Positions 22,268 through 33,159 of a stretch of 64,000 nt of DNA are shown in pieces. Every line of letters begins with the position of its first letter. Within the stretch, counting starts at the first letter, position 1. This DNA is from Irpex lacteus. Taxonomy: Eukaryota; Basidiomycota; Agaricomycetes; Polyporales; Irpicaceae. The translations under genes were made by a program, and so were the position numbers. The stretch spans positions 43,080 through 107,079 of the forward strand of contig MQVO02000055.1 of the NCBI GenBank assembly GCA_001986395.2, given 5' to 3'. Under the pieces are notes generated by a model. The model was given only the letters and a program-made list of their open reading frames with translations, was not told where the DNA came from and did no database searches.

Positions 22268-23000
22268 ATGTAGAGGGAAAGTGAGGATAGTGAAGGGGTA
22301 ATTTCATTGCGACGGCCAAAGTGTAGATGGTGCTGACCTGGTCAGCCTCTTCGTGGTGAGCGGGTTCACTTTAGATCGGTTCGGTGAGGCTAACCTATCG
22401 ATCACTCTCATTCGCAGTCGAACCGATCGTACCTTTATCCCCACATTCCGGTCTTCGACGTCCAGCGGAGCTCACCAGCCGTTCGTCCCTGGAAAACATG
22501 GCATTCCAAAAATAACCCATTGACACAATATTGGTTCCTTTCTTCTATTACTTGGTCGTTATTCTCGGCTTGAAATACGGCGCGAAGGGGTGCGGAAGGC
22601 CGCGAAGTTCTGGCAAGTTGCTTGGCTCGCGTTTTATAGAAGGTTTCTCACCGTCTTGTCCAGAGAGTTGGAGCTACATCTTCCTTTTGTAAGTATTAAT
22701 CCTTTGTACGGTCATGTCCCTGGTTTTGAAATGCCCTGGAACATTTAAGTGACGTACTGCGTGTCAAGGCACCTAGTCTTCTTCCCAATTGCCCAGGCTC
22801 ATCCAGTCAAGTTAAATCAAGAACACCTGTTAGAGTGTCGATAGGAGTGGGCTTCTTTGTACGCGGCATGGGATGCTGATGCCGTCGTGCATGGTCTTGG
22901 CTACGCCGGCTCGCCGACCTTCTAACTGCGCAGTTGTACACGATGGTGCGAAGGGAGCTCATTCAGTAGTGGAGTGACTGGTGAGTGCCACGATAGCACA

Positions 23001-23014
23001 TATCTGATAAGATA
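23001..23014. promoter_or_regulatory. distal palindromic GATA site
   Basis: TATCTGATAAGATA carries GATA cores in both orientations. It lies about 390 bases before the MFS start codon. An almost identical site lies at 23312. Fungal GATA factors (nitrogen or iron regulators) bind HGATAR. Assignment to this gene is inference. Confidence 0.4.
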
Positions 23015-23311
23015 ATGGACACGCTCGATCCACAACCTCAGGACCTTCCTGAAACGAGGTGCCTGGCAACAGTTAAGCAATACAATCACCTACGAAAACG
23101 GAAGTTCTTTCCAGCAATACCCACATGATGGAATGATGAGGCGGGCCTCACTGTCTATTTTTGTGCTTCCTTTTCCCTCACCCCCAAGGGCGGCGGTTCA
23201 TCAGGCCTCCAACACGCGGATATAATGATGTGCGTTCCGATGGCGGCCGCACAGAAAATTCCCACCAGCGTGGGCATTTAGCTTCGTTTTTCCTCTGGGT
23301 TCCCGTCCCTC

Positions 23312-23324
23312 TATCTGATAAGAT
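23312..23324. promoter_or_regulatory. proximal palindromic GATA site
   Basis: TATCTGATAAGAT, about 75-90 bases before the MFS ATG, repeats the site at 23001. Two copies of a 13-mer in one promoter are unlikely by chance. They suggest control by a GATA-type regulator. Confidence 0.45.
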
Positions 23325-23399
23325 GGAGCTCTGAACGAGACATTCTCTCTCTTGTGGTCACTTTCCCCCTCACCACTATACCTGGTCGTCCCTCCCACC

Positions 23400-25825
23400 A
23401 TGAGTTCTTCACATAGCTCGGACAAGACCCCCATTGACGAAAAGGCCGATTATGATCTGCAAGAGACCGCTGTCCTTCCCGCCTCTAGGACGAAGGCCCC
23501 CAATGGTGCAGTCACGAAGCCCAAGTTGCCCTACAAGTGGCAGCTGGCAATGATTATCCTTACTTGCCTGTGTACATGTGCGTAGCAGAATTTGACCCCA
23601 GTATATCTCTAGCGATCTAACTCCACAAATATAGTCGGCAACCATTGGTCGAACGTATGTTACTATTCTCGTGTTCATTATTTTAATCCTCCACATGCTC
23701 ACGCTTTGATGCTATTTATAGGCCTTGATTGTGTAAGAAATAGACTACCGAGCCGAGGCCTAGTTGATTTTGACTAATAGACTTTCAGGGCGTTGAAGAC
23801 GACGATCATCAAGGAGACGAAGATCAACAACTCTCAATTTGCCACCCTCGTGAGTTCATCGATGCTCTGCAGTACAAACCACACTCACCACCTTGCAGGT
23901 CGCTGTCACGAACCTGGTCAGTCTTATGTTCTCTGAATTCCACACTCATTCCTAAGGGGACTACGTTTGTATCTTAGGTGAACACTTTCCTATGTATTGG
24001 GATCGGCTTCACCATCGACAAGTTCGGGGGCCCGATTATGTCGGTGATTCTTGCCTTCTTCCACTTGTCCGGCTCTATGGTCATGGCGGGGGCTGCAACG
24101 AACAACCTCAATAGCTACCCTCTGCTTATTCTCGGAAAGGTTCTTGCAGCTATTGGTGATGGGTCGCTCGACAATGCCCAGCACCGGATATTTTCGACAT
24201 ACTTCGCACCTGGACGAGGATTTGCGTTCTCCATTGGTGTGTAACAGCTCTTCGCTGACTTCTTACTTCTACTAACCTGCCTTCATGCGATAGGTACCAT
24301 TTGGTGAGCTTGTAAACCCTCCATCCTACTTTCATGCTGACATGAACGCGAACAGGGGAATTGCTAACCTAGCGCAGTTTACTGGCTCTACCACCGCCAA
24401 CGTTATCGCCACCAACCTTGGCTCGTACGCATTTGCCCTTTGGATCAGTGCAGCGATTGCTCTCTTTTCCTTCCTCTGTGCCATCGCCGTAGTTACTCTC
24501 GACGTTTATCTTCGTCGAAAATACAACATCACGGATCAGACGAGTGGGAAGCGTCATATTGGTGCGGCGAAGAAGGCTACATTCAGGCTCTCTGCAATCC
24601 GTCACTTGCCACTTAGTTTCTGGCTGGTCGTCATCTTCGCCGTTTTTGAGAACGCTGGTGTCCAGTCGTTTGTGTCCATCTCGACGTAAGTTGTTGATCG
24701 GTTGAGCTTGAGTACGCACACTAAGATTCGTTATAGGCAATTCGCTCAGCAGCGGCTGAAGAAGGGTGCGGTTATCGGCGGTTGGGTATCGAACTTCTAC
24801 CTACTGCTTCCCGCATGCCTCACCCCGTTCATCGGAGTTTACATCGACCTATTCGGCCAGCGGATAGCTTTCCGTAAGTGAACATATCAGTGTCGTCTAA
24901 ACCAGACTAAATGTATAACTTAACAGTCTTCCTATCTGGCCTAACGTTCCTCATATCAATGCTGCTACTCAAGTTCTCGCACACTATACCGACGTTCAGT
25001 ACGTGCAATTGTCTCTTTTTCTGCAGCAAAAGATCTGAGCTCATCTATACGTTTAGTCGCTGCCTATATCTTTTACGCGTTCTCCCAGGTAAGTCCTCCT
25101 CACACGGTGCTGAATCCACGTCCTCACAATGCATGCAGTGTGTTACACCGGCTCCTCAAGTGGAGATTATTCGTGCGATCATTCCCGACCCTCAATACTT
25201 TGCAACAGGGTAAGAATAATCTTTCGTGGGTTATAAATGCACTGATCTTCTTTCAAATACCGCAGGTTTGCAATTAAGAGTAAGTTTCTGGGGGTCACGG
25301 TATAAAGTCCATGACGAGACTGATCTCTGCTTCTCAGAATCTGTTGTGCAGGCATCCATAGTCATCATCACAACAGCCGCAGGCAAATTACAAGACGACT
25401 CATCCACAGACTCCCTCGACCCAGCGGTCACCCTATGGCTAGTATACGCCTTCCTCTCCGTCGCCATCTCCGGCACGATGCTCCTCCTCTCCTACACCGC
25501 CAAATCCGCACTCCCCGCCGCCCGCCTCTCCCAAATTGCACCTAGCAAAATGCCAGCAGAGGTGGAACGCCTGGCTATCGTCAAGGGTATCGCTCAGCCT
25601 GGTAAGGAGAAGGACGTTGAGGTTGATGAGGATGGAGACGAGATCGACTTGGTCAGGATGCATGAGAAGATGCTCAAGTCGCCGAATGCTACGTCGTCGG
25701 TGATGATGAAGTGGGGCTTCTCGGCCGTGTCGCTGGGGATTATTGTTCTGGGTTGGATCATGTTCGGTCTTGGAGTTGGTTGGGGTGTGCATGGTAGTGT
25801 CGTCGCTGGCACTGTCGGAGAGTAG
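23400..25825 (+). CDS. major facilitator superfamily transporter
   Basis: Fourteen exons (23400-23577, 23635-23654, 23722-23732, 23789-23849, 23899-23916, 23978-24236, 24294-24303, 24356-24685, 24737-24873, 24927-24998, 25057-25088, 25139-25209, 25266-25279, 25338-25825) encode about 566 residues. A hydrophilic N-terminus of about 45 residues precedes some 12 membrane segments, e.g. LAMIILTCLCT, FLCIGIGFTIDKFGG, SYAFALWISAAIALFSFLC, FYLLLPACLTPFIGVYIDL and GIIVLGWIMFGLGVG near the end. A cytosolic acidic stretch (EKDVEVDEDGDEIDL) lies before the last segment. FTIDKFGG and VYIDLFGQ correspond to the MFS loop 2-3 motif and its repeat. The overall shape recalls MFSD1-like carriers, but the substrate cannot be told. 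Exons of 10, 11 and 14 nt are included because each preserves the frame. Confidence 0.82.
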
Positions 25826-26161
25826 TTATATGTCTGAGATTGTTATATGTACGTTTTAAGATTAGAAATATATGCATTATCTTGCAAATTCCCTCCGCCT
25901 CCAAACCAACGATGGTCCTCGGTTTCAATGAGCATAGCAGCAGGATCCCAGGAGCAGGTGTCCGGGGGACGTATACGCACTTAAACGCCCATGAATTATT
26001 GCTGTTGACGAAGCGCCCAAAACCAGCTTGTGTTAAGTTCTCTCTCAGCCAACGACCACGACTTCCGCTCTGTGTGCAGTCTATCTACCAGTCCATGCGT
26101 CCCTGAACACTCAACTCATATAATACATCGGCTCAGCAACCTCAAGAATACCTCAAGAGTA

Positions 26162-29122
26162 ATGTCAGGCCTACGCCTCCCAACAGGCCTCCTCGACCTA
26201 GTGCTGGCTCACACATTTCCTGCCACAAGACACACAACTCGTCATAGCAGCACCCTCCTGCTAGCTTCAGCCTCTAACGATGCGGTGCTGAAACGGTATG
26301 CGCACTCTGCTGTTGCTCTGCTGCCGCAGGTGGACCCGGCGCTGGACCCTTCGCTTCTTATAACGTGCGTTTTGCGTCCCTTCCTTCTCTCGTGTGCGTA
26401 TGGACGGCCCTTGTGCTTACGATGCGAATATTCTGTACAGAGAAAGGAAGAATGAGAAACAGACGTTGTCTGGTCCTCTAGCTCCTAGACACTCGGGCAC
26501 CAAACCTGAAGAGTATGCGTTGAGGATGAAAAGGATGGGTGACGAGCAGGTGCGCCTTTGTTCACTACACTCTAGCTGCTCGTAAGCTCGTGAGATCTAA
26601 AATAAATTCTTTATTCTCCAAAGACCGGTCTCCTACCCAACGGACTGCGATACTCCGAAGAAGAAATCATGGCAGTCTATGAAGACCTACTTGCTAACCC
26701 TAGCGAAGAAACTGTCGAAGCGAAGGAAGACGTGGAAGTGTCTCCAAGGGAAGTTGTCAGCGAAACAATCCGGAGATTAAGCTCGGAGCAGTTTAATCTT
26801 AATGTTGGCGAAGAGACCGCTGTGCATCGTGTTCTTATTGAACGGTTGGGGCAGCTGGCTAACGAGGCTAAGGCGAGCGAAGATGCTGTGTCCGAAGGAA
26901 CAGATTCAGTTGAGGTGGCTCAGGTTATGAGCGAGCAGGAATGGCAAGCTTTGGTGCAGACTTCCGTGAGTACTGTATGGTTCGATCTGCACATTCGAGT
27001 CGTGCTAAGATTGATTTTGTTAGCTTGATGCAGGCGACGTAACGTCTGCTGAACAAGTCCTCGGTCTCATGCATGTACGTTGCACGTTTATAATTTATCT
27101 ACTGCCTTTCTAACCGACTTTCTAGCGACTTCAATCACCCCCGTCGGAGGACTGCCTAAACCTCGTATTAGCCTTCCACGCCAACAACGGCGACATCCAA
27201 AAAGCCGACCACTTCATCAAAAACTCTCTCACAGGTAACCCCTCCCCTCACCCCCTTTCCTTCTTCTCTAACTCCCTTCCCCTCCCACAGAACTCCCCAC
27301 CCCCCTTCAACGCGACCTCCACATAAAAGCCCACCTCCACGCCACGCGCACAACCTCCTTCCCAACGCCCGCCCTCCACCTCCTGCACACCTACGAACTC
27401 CAAAACCTCGTACCCCCACAAAAGTCTTATGCCAGGGTCATAAGCCACCTCCTACACGCCGGCACCTCAATCGCACACGCGCACGCCTGGGACCTCTTCG
27501 CCCACATGCGCTACGTCGCGCACCCCACGCCCGACGCATTCCTCTACACCACCATGATCAAAGCCTGTTCCTCCCCCTCCTCTTCCTCTTCCATGTCGTC
27601 TTCAGGTGAACCAGAAAGGGCGTTGGATCTGTGGACGGAGATGACTGTCGACAAACGTATCGAGCCGACCGCCGAGGCGTATTGCGCTACTATTCTGGCG
27701 TGTGCGCGGTCCGGGAGGAGGGAGTATGTGTATGAGGGGTTTAGGTTGGCGAAGGAGATGATGGATGGGATGAGGGATGCCAGAGGCAGGGCGAGGTGGA
27801 TGCCGGGGGAGAGGTTTTTTGGGGCGCTTTTGCAGGGGGCGAAGCGGATTGGAGACCTTGGGCGTGTGAGGTGGATTTTGGCGGAGATGGTTAGGGGGAG
27901 TTTGGGTGTGGGAAATGGGGGAGAGAAGAGGGAAGGGAGGGAGGGAGGAGAGGAGGGGGGAGTGAGGGTTGGGGAGGGGGCGGTTGTGAGGGAGAATGTG
28001 ATGGTGCATGTGTTCCATGCGTATGCGAGTTATAAGCCGCCGTTTAAAAGGTCTATGGCGGTCGTCGTGGATGGGGAAGGAGAGAAAGCGTCAACGGTGG
28101 AGGTCGCTAAGGAGGAGAATGGTGCATCTAGTGTCGTTGAGCAGACTCAGGAGGAAGTGCAGGACGACGGCGGGGATATCGTCCCGGAAGAGCCAGAGCA
28201 CATCAGCTTCGCGCAAGTTCCCCCGCAAACACACGGAGAGATCATCCAAGAAGCAGAAGCCCTCTTCGCTCGTATCCTCGCCGACCAACCCTCCTCCACC
28301 TCTCCTTCTCACTCAGCTTCAACGGAAGATGCTGCTACTGCGGTATTCAGACACGTACACATAACCCCTCGGCTCATCAACGCCTACCTCTCCGTGCACT
28401 ACGCCCACTCGCGCGTGGACGCCTGGCGGGAATTGGCGATGACGCTGCATGAGCGTGTGGGTGTGAAGAGGAACGCGTTCTTTTATGTTGAGGTGCTTGA
28501 GAGGTGTGGGAATGCGAGGAGGGGGGTTGAGAGGGGGGATGCGAAGGAGGTGGCTGAGGGTTTGTGGGGGGAGTGGGAGGAGGGTGAACGGGCGTGGAGA
28601 GAGGGAGAGGAAGAGAGTGTGGAGGGGATTACGCCGAGGTTGGTTGAGAGGGTGCATAGTGCTATGATCAGGATGTTGTCTCTGTGAGTATCTGGTTCAC
28701 TCTCTGGGGATACAAGTTGCTAACTCTCACCTTCGCTTAACAGGACAAGACAACTGGACCGCGCAATGGACCTCGTGCGCGACTTCGTAAACACCTATCC
28801 GCCCTCCGCCATCCGCACAACAGTCGAACGCCCCTCCCTCCTCTCAACACGCACCTCTCTCGTAGGTGCCCGCCCGCTCGTACGTCTGATGAGCTCCGCC
28901 GAGGTCCCAGACGACACCGTCCCGCCTCTGCTCACGTTCAGGGAGGTGGAGGCGTTACATCACCGATTGGTGGCTGCGCGGCGGGAGAAGGACATCAAGT
29001 ATTTGAAGTGGGTGTGTAAGTCGTACGAGGGTGCGTTGCGAGCGCGGAGAGATGCGGTTATGCGTGCGCAGCCGGCGAAGGGCGAAGAGGAAGAGGCTGA
29101 GGCTGAGGAGGATGATGCTTAG
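26162..29122 (+). CDS. mitochondrial-type pentatricopeptide repeat (PPR) protein
   Basis: Seven exons: 26162-26364, 26441-26549, 26624-26965, 27024-27074, 27126-27234, 27291-28683 and 28744-29122, about 861 residues. The N-terminus (MSGLRLPTGLLDLVLAHTF then many Arg, Ser and Thr) looks like a mitochondrial presequence. PPR-like helix pairs are visible: LNLVLAFHANNGDIQKADHF, SYARVISHLLHAGTSIAHAH, DAFLYTTMIKACS, AYCATILACARSGRREYVYE and ERFFGALLQGAKRIGDLG. PPR proteins bind organellar RNA for processing or translation. An upstream in-frame ATG at 26030 exists, but the start at 26162 gives the better presequence. A poorly conserved acidic insert occupies about 28060-28330. The end is Glu/Ala-rich. 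Confidence 0.78.
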
Positions 29123-29300
29123 AAGCTTTAGATCGCTTCGGGTTACGATGTGGAAGTAAGTACACTATGTAATGGGTAATATACCGTCCTCTCTTCATAA
29201 TCTCAATCTCACAGTTCTTTCTTTCGTGACCGACGACTGCCTTTCACGCCATGTCACACGCACGTGACACTCGTCACACGTCCATCAAGGGCGAAGGGGG

Positions 29301-29308
29301 TGACGTCA
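29301..29308. promoter_or_regulatory. palindromic CRE (TGACGTCA)
   Basis: A perfect TGACGTCA, the site for ATF/CREB-type bZIP factors, about 210 bases before the Ish1/Msc1 start codon. An AGGGG stress-element core lies directly before it (about 29295-29299), and a CACGTG box at 29261. In fission yeast ish1 is controlled through Atf1, a CRE-binding factor, so the context fits. Confidence 0.5.
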
Positions 29309-29420
29309 TGGATGCTGCTTGTTCTTTTCGCTGGCGGTTGCGTGCGGCGGAGCTGTTGGACGTCAAGAGGGGCACCGTGCGTCATGTAGCCACCGCCTGC
29401 CAGCATCAATTATACGCGCA

Positions 29421-29426
29421 TATAAA
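29421..29426 (+). promoter_or_regulatory. TATA box of the Ish1/Msc1-like gene
   Basis: TATAAA in GCATATAAAGTACC, about 90 bases before the ATG at 29515. It is followed by a pyrimidine-rich stretch (29450-29505) typical of strongly expressed fungal genes. Confidence 0.55.
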
Positions 29427-29514
29427 GTACCCAGCTTCCCATTCACAGTCTCCCCACTTTTTACTTTTCTTTTCCTCTCATCTTTTCCTCGTTGTCCCTA
29501 ACGTTGTCGACAAC

Positions 29515-31246
29515 ATGAGACCAGCTACTCTCGTCGCACTACTCACACTTTCGCTGTCGGCCCAGGCTTCCTGGTTCGGCAACGACGCCTCTGCGTCGTC
29601 GTCCTCGGCCGTCGCGCAGGCATCGGGATGGACAGCAGAGCAATACGCAAAGGCGCAGCAGGTCTTTTCGGGGCTTAAGGCAGATGCGTTCGATACCTGG
29701 GACGAGTCGCGATTGCGCGAGTTCCTCCTCGAGCAGGGCGTCGTCGAGCCAAAGGGAACCCGCGAGCAGCTCTCGCTCCTCGCAAAGCAAAAGTACCGCT
29801 CGTACACCGACGCTGCCAGTACGTACTCGGCAAGCGCGAGTTCACTCGCCAGTGGTGCGAGTGCTAGTGTGACGAGTTTGGCTAGCCAGGCTAGTGCGGG
29901 TGCTTCGACTGCTATTTATGGAGACTCGAAGTATCAGGCGTCGAAGTCGATTAGCTCGACGTATGCGCAGGCTACGAATGATATCTCGAGAAAGCTTCAG
30001 GATTCCCAGGATTATGTTTACTCGACGTGAGTACAATGGTTTCGACGCGCATATACTCAAACTAATTATCGTGTAGATGGGATGACAACCGCCTTCGCAA
30101 ATACCTCGAGGGCAAGGGCGTCATCAAGACGAAGCAACAGGCGACTCGGGATGAGCTGTTGGCCAAGATGAAGGAGACGTATGCTGCCACGGCGAACCCA
30201 GTCTGGCAAGCGTGGTCTGATTCGTACATGGTGAGTACCTGACATCACTCTTATGACGTATCCCCCATACCGATGACGATGTATGCACAGCGTAATTGGC
30301 TAATCGACCACGGCCTACTTCGCTCCGACACCCAAAAGACCCGCGATGACCTCGTCGCTTCCATGAACAAATACTACTACGACTCCAAGGTGCGTACACC
30401 CATCTCGTAACATCCTTCGTACCTCTAACTAACCAGCAGCAATTCTTCGCCACCACACAGGACTCCGCCTACTCCTCCTGGTCCGACTCCGAGCTCAAAC
30501 ACTGGCTCATCTCCCACGACATAATCAAATCCGACGCCCAACTCCAGCGCGAAAAACTCGAGAAGCTCATCGGGGACAACTACTCCAACGCCAAGGACAC
30601 CATCTGGGCCGGGTGGACGGACTCTGCTATCCGCGAGTGGCTCGTCGAGCACGGGTACCTCAAGACGGACGCGCAGAAGACGAGGGACGAGCTTGTGGGG
30701 TTGATCAATGAGAAGTATGGTGATGCGGCGAGTAGGTCGGCGGCGTATTTGACGTGGCCGGATGCGCGTCTGAGGGCGTATTTGAGGGAACATGGGTTGC
30801 CGGAGGACGGTTTGCCGACTTCTCGTCCTGGTCTTCTCCGTAAGTCTCTATCTTACCCTATTCTTCCTCATCCCATCCTATGAGTCACTAACACTTATGA
30901 TACCGCAGAGGAGACCCGCATCCGCTGGGTGCAAACCCAAAACCGCACCGAATCCCTCTTTGCGAAGATCCGGGATATCATACTGGGCGGGGTAGGCTCC
31001 GCGGAGGCGAAGCTTGCTACTATACTTGATATTATTACTGGGCATGCTGAGTCTGTGAGGACGCGTGCGGGGGAGAAGGTTGAGGAGGGGAAGGGGTATG
31101 CTGGACAGAAGTATGCGGAGGGCAAGGGGAAGTATGAGGAGGGCAAGGAGAAGGCGGGAGAGTATGAGAGTGCGGGGAAGAAGTATTGGAATGAGAAGGT
31201 TGAGGATGTGCAGAGGGGGGCGGGGAAGGCTAAGGTTGAGTTGTAG
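29515..31246 (+). CDS. MSC1: Ish1/Msc1-like stress-responsive nuclear-envelope or ER protein
   Basis: Five exons, 29515-30026, 30077-30230, 30291-30389, 30461-30839 and 30909-31246, about 493 residues. A signal peptide (MRPATLVALLTLSLSAQA) leads to six Ish1-type repeats. Each has a W-[DSTP]-[DE] start and a hydrophobic R-x-[WYF]-L-x-x-[HKQ]-G end: WDESRLREFLLEQGV, WDDNRLRKYLEGKGV, WSDSYMRNWLIDHGL, WSDSELKHWLISHDI, WTDSAIREWLVEHGY and WPDARLRAYLREHGL. The C-terminus is a Lys/Glu/Gly-rich helical region (VEEGKGYAGQKYAEGKG). Fission yeast Ish1 sits at the nuclear envelope and is stress induced; yeast Msc1 is related. The acceptor at 30460 was chosen; an alternative at 30440 would add seven residues. 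The promoter has CRE, AGGGG and TATA motifs. Confidence 0.85.
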
Positions 31247-32045
31247 AGTGCTTGCGATTTAGCTTTAGCTTGACTCGAACTCTGCGAGTGAGCTTGGCTT
31301 GAATCCCTGCGACTCAGATGTGTTGTCATGACCGTGATGAACGTTTGGAACGAAACCATCGACGCGAATGTGTATTGTATTAGTTACTGTACGAATGTAG
31401 TTGTACTTACCGCTATGTTGCTGCTTACTCGTAGTTAGTTGTTTATCACAATTGAAATCTCTTCTACGATAAAATAATCTGCGACGCGATAGTTGTTAAC
31501 GACGCTCACCAAACCGTCGGCGTGATCTCCTTACGCTGCACTGGCCTTGACTCAAGGTGCCATGGTGCATGTTGCTAGATAGGTTAGACACGGCGTTCAG
31601 CCGTCGCGGGTTCTACTACATGTCACCTCCTCCGTCCTCCTCGACTGCGGGGCCGTTTCGTGAGCAACACCTTCAAACAAGCTTAATATTGTATCTCGTC
31701 CCATAAAGTGGCCACAGAGGATGAGGGAGTACTATTTCAACTCCTCCTTCACCTCGACCACTCGTGATCTCCTTTGATTTAACCTGACGTATACTGTCGC
31801 GCTGGTCCTACTTCAATCATCATGCATCGTGTCTTGTTTGGTAGCTCATGAATGCGTCCATCCGTCCCACTCACACTACAATCTCCCGCTTTCGATCCAC
31901 TCTCAGACTCAGATCTGAGGTATTCACTCGAATCTACGCTCCATTCATCAAGCATGGTGCGTACAGTACGGTGGACATGTGGACATCCAGGCCACTAGGC
32001 TGTAGTAGTAGTAGGAGGCGCAAACTTGAAGGAAGCCTTAGTAGT
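31247..32045. other. convergent intergenic region, no gene seen
   Basis: About 800 bases between two genes that converge. Short open frames near 31848-32204 overlap the antisense of the next gene and lack family features. Nothing else recognisable. Confidence 0.4.
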
Positions 32046-33159
32046 CTAATCAAGCTCCTCCAACGACCTCGCGATCAAATACTCCAAAACCTCCCTCGCA
32101 GAGAGCTTCGACCCTTTCTTAGATCCAGAACTAGCTCCATCAGCAGAAGACGAAGCAGAAGAACTTCCATCACCAGAGACAGACGAGCTCGCGTCGGCGG
32201 ATGAGACGCCGTTGGCGGAGGCGGAGGCTGCTCCTTCGGTGGCGGATGCGGCTGCTACGTCGGTCGCTGTTGCACCGAGGGCGTCGGTGGCAGCAACGTC
32301 GGTAGCAGTGGCTGCAGCGGCGTCGGTTGCTGTGGCCGCACTGCCAGCCGCGAAGGTGGCCGTGGCTGAGACAGCAGAGACGTCGGTGGCCGTGGCGGCT
32401 GCAGCGTCGGTGGCGGTAGCGGCAGCAGCAGCAGCAACGGCACTTTCGGAGGCAAGAGCAGCAGATTCGGAGGCTGCAGCAGCTGCCTTTGCTGATGCCT
32501 TTGCAGCTTTGTTGCCCTTGCCGTGCTTCTTCTTTCCACCTGCAGCAGCAGCGGCTTGAGCGGCCTTGGCTTTGGCTGCTTTGGCCGCGCCTTTGCCTTG
32601 TTTGCCCTTGCCCTTCTTGCCAGTTCCAGTGGCGGCAGAGGAAGCGGCGGCGGCAGCGGCGTCGGTAGCGGTGGCAGCAGCACTTCTGTAAACGCGGGAT
32701 TAGTGGGCACGATGAGAACCTGTTGTTAAACATGCACGTACACGTCAGCTGCGGTCGCGGTGGCCCCAGTCAGATCGGTTGCGGTGGCTGCTATGTCAGT
32801 AGCAGTGGCAGCACTAATAAAGTTGCCGCTTGAGTATGTGTACTTCAAGATTTCATTGCTGAGACTTACCTTGCGTCACCAACGGCCGCCGCGGTAGCGT
32901 TAGCACCAGAGAGTACGGTATCTGACGCCCCGGCTGCAGCAGGAGCAGCGAGGGAATTACCGGAAGATGAGTCTATGGAGCTATATTTCACGAGCAGTCA
33001 ATACTTGATGCAACTTAGAAAAGAAGAAAAAAGGTCGACGCACTTGCCAAGAACGTCGTTACCCTTGCTCCGACGCAGAACGCCATTAACGGGGGCAGAA
33101 AGAACCGACGAAGCAGCAGCAACCAGTGCAAGAGCAAAGAACGACTTGGATGCGACCAT
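32046..33159 (-). CDS. secreted Ala/Thr/Ser-rich low-complexity protein
   Basis: Four exons, 33044-33159, 32870-32980, 32742-32813 and 32046-32685, about 312 residues. The start MVASKSFFALALVAAASSVLSAPVNG, read in two parts, is a clear signal peptide; LRRSKG just after could be a Kex2 cleavage site. Most of the rest is built from short Ala-Thr-Asp-Val units (ATATD, AATATDVAA) with one basic island (GKKGKGKQGKGAAKAAKAK). It ends in a Ser-rich linker and an amphipathic helix (SKLSAREVLEYLIARSLEELD in two overlapping parts). Composition suggests a cell-wall or secreted structural protein; no enzyme domain is present. The donors at 33043 and 32741 were chosen because they keep frame and match GTGCGT/GTACGT. 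Confidence 0.7.

Larger units (their letters stand above)
22268..23399. other. divergent intergenic region with GATA-type sites
   Basis: About 1.1 kb between divergent genes (hypothetical protein on minus, MFS transporter on plus). No ORF of note. It contains two copies of TATCTGATAAGAT (listed separately), which include GATA-factor cores on both strands. Confidence 0.5.

Noticed and set aside
27602..28657. Minus-strand frames opposite the PPR gene rich in Pro, His and Leu.
   Set aside because: These are shadows of GC-biased PPR codons; no family resemblance and the plus-strand exon is clearly coding.
32170..32733. Antisense frames over the Ala/Thr-rich gene, including Cys/Arg-rich reading.
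   Set aside because: The repeat DNA is open in several frames; only the minus-strand frame with signal peptide and splice sites forms a sensible protein.
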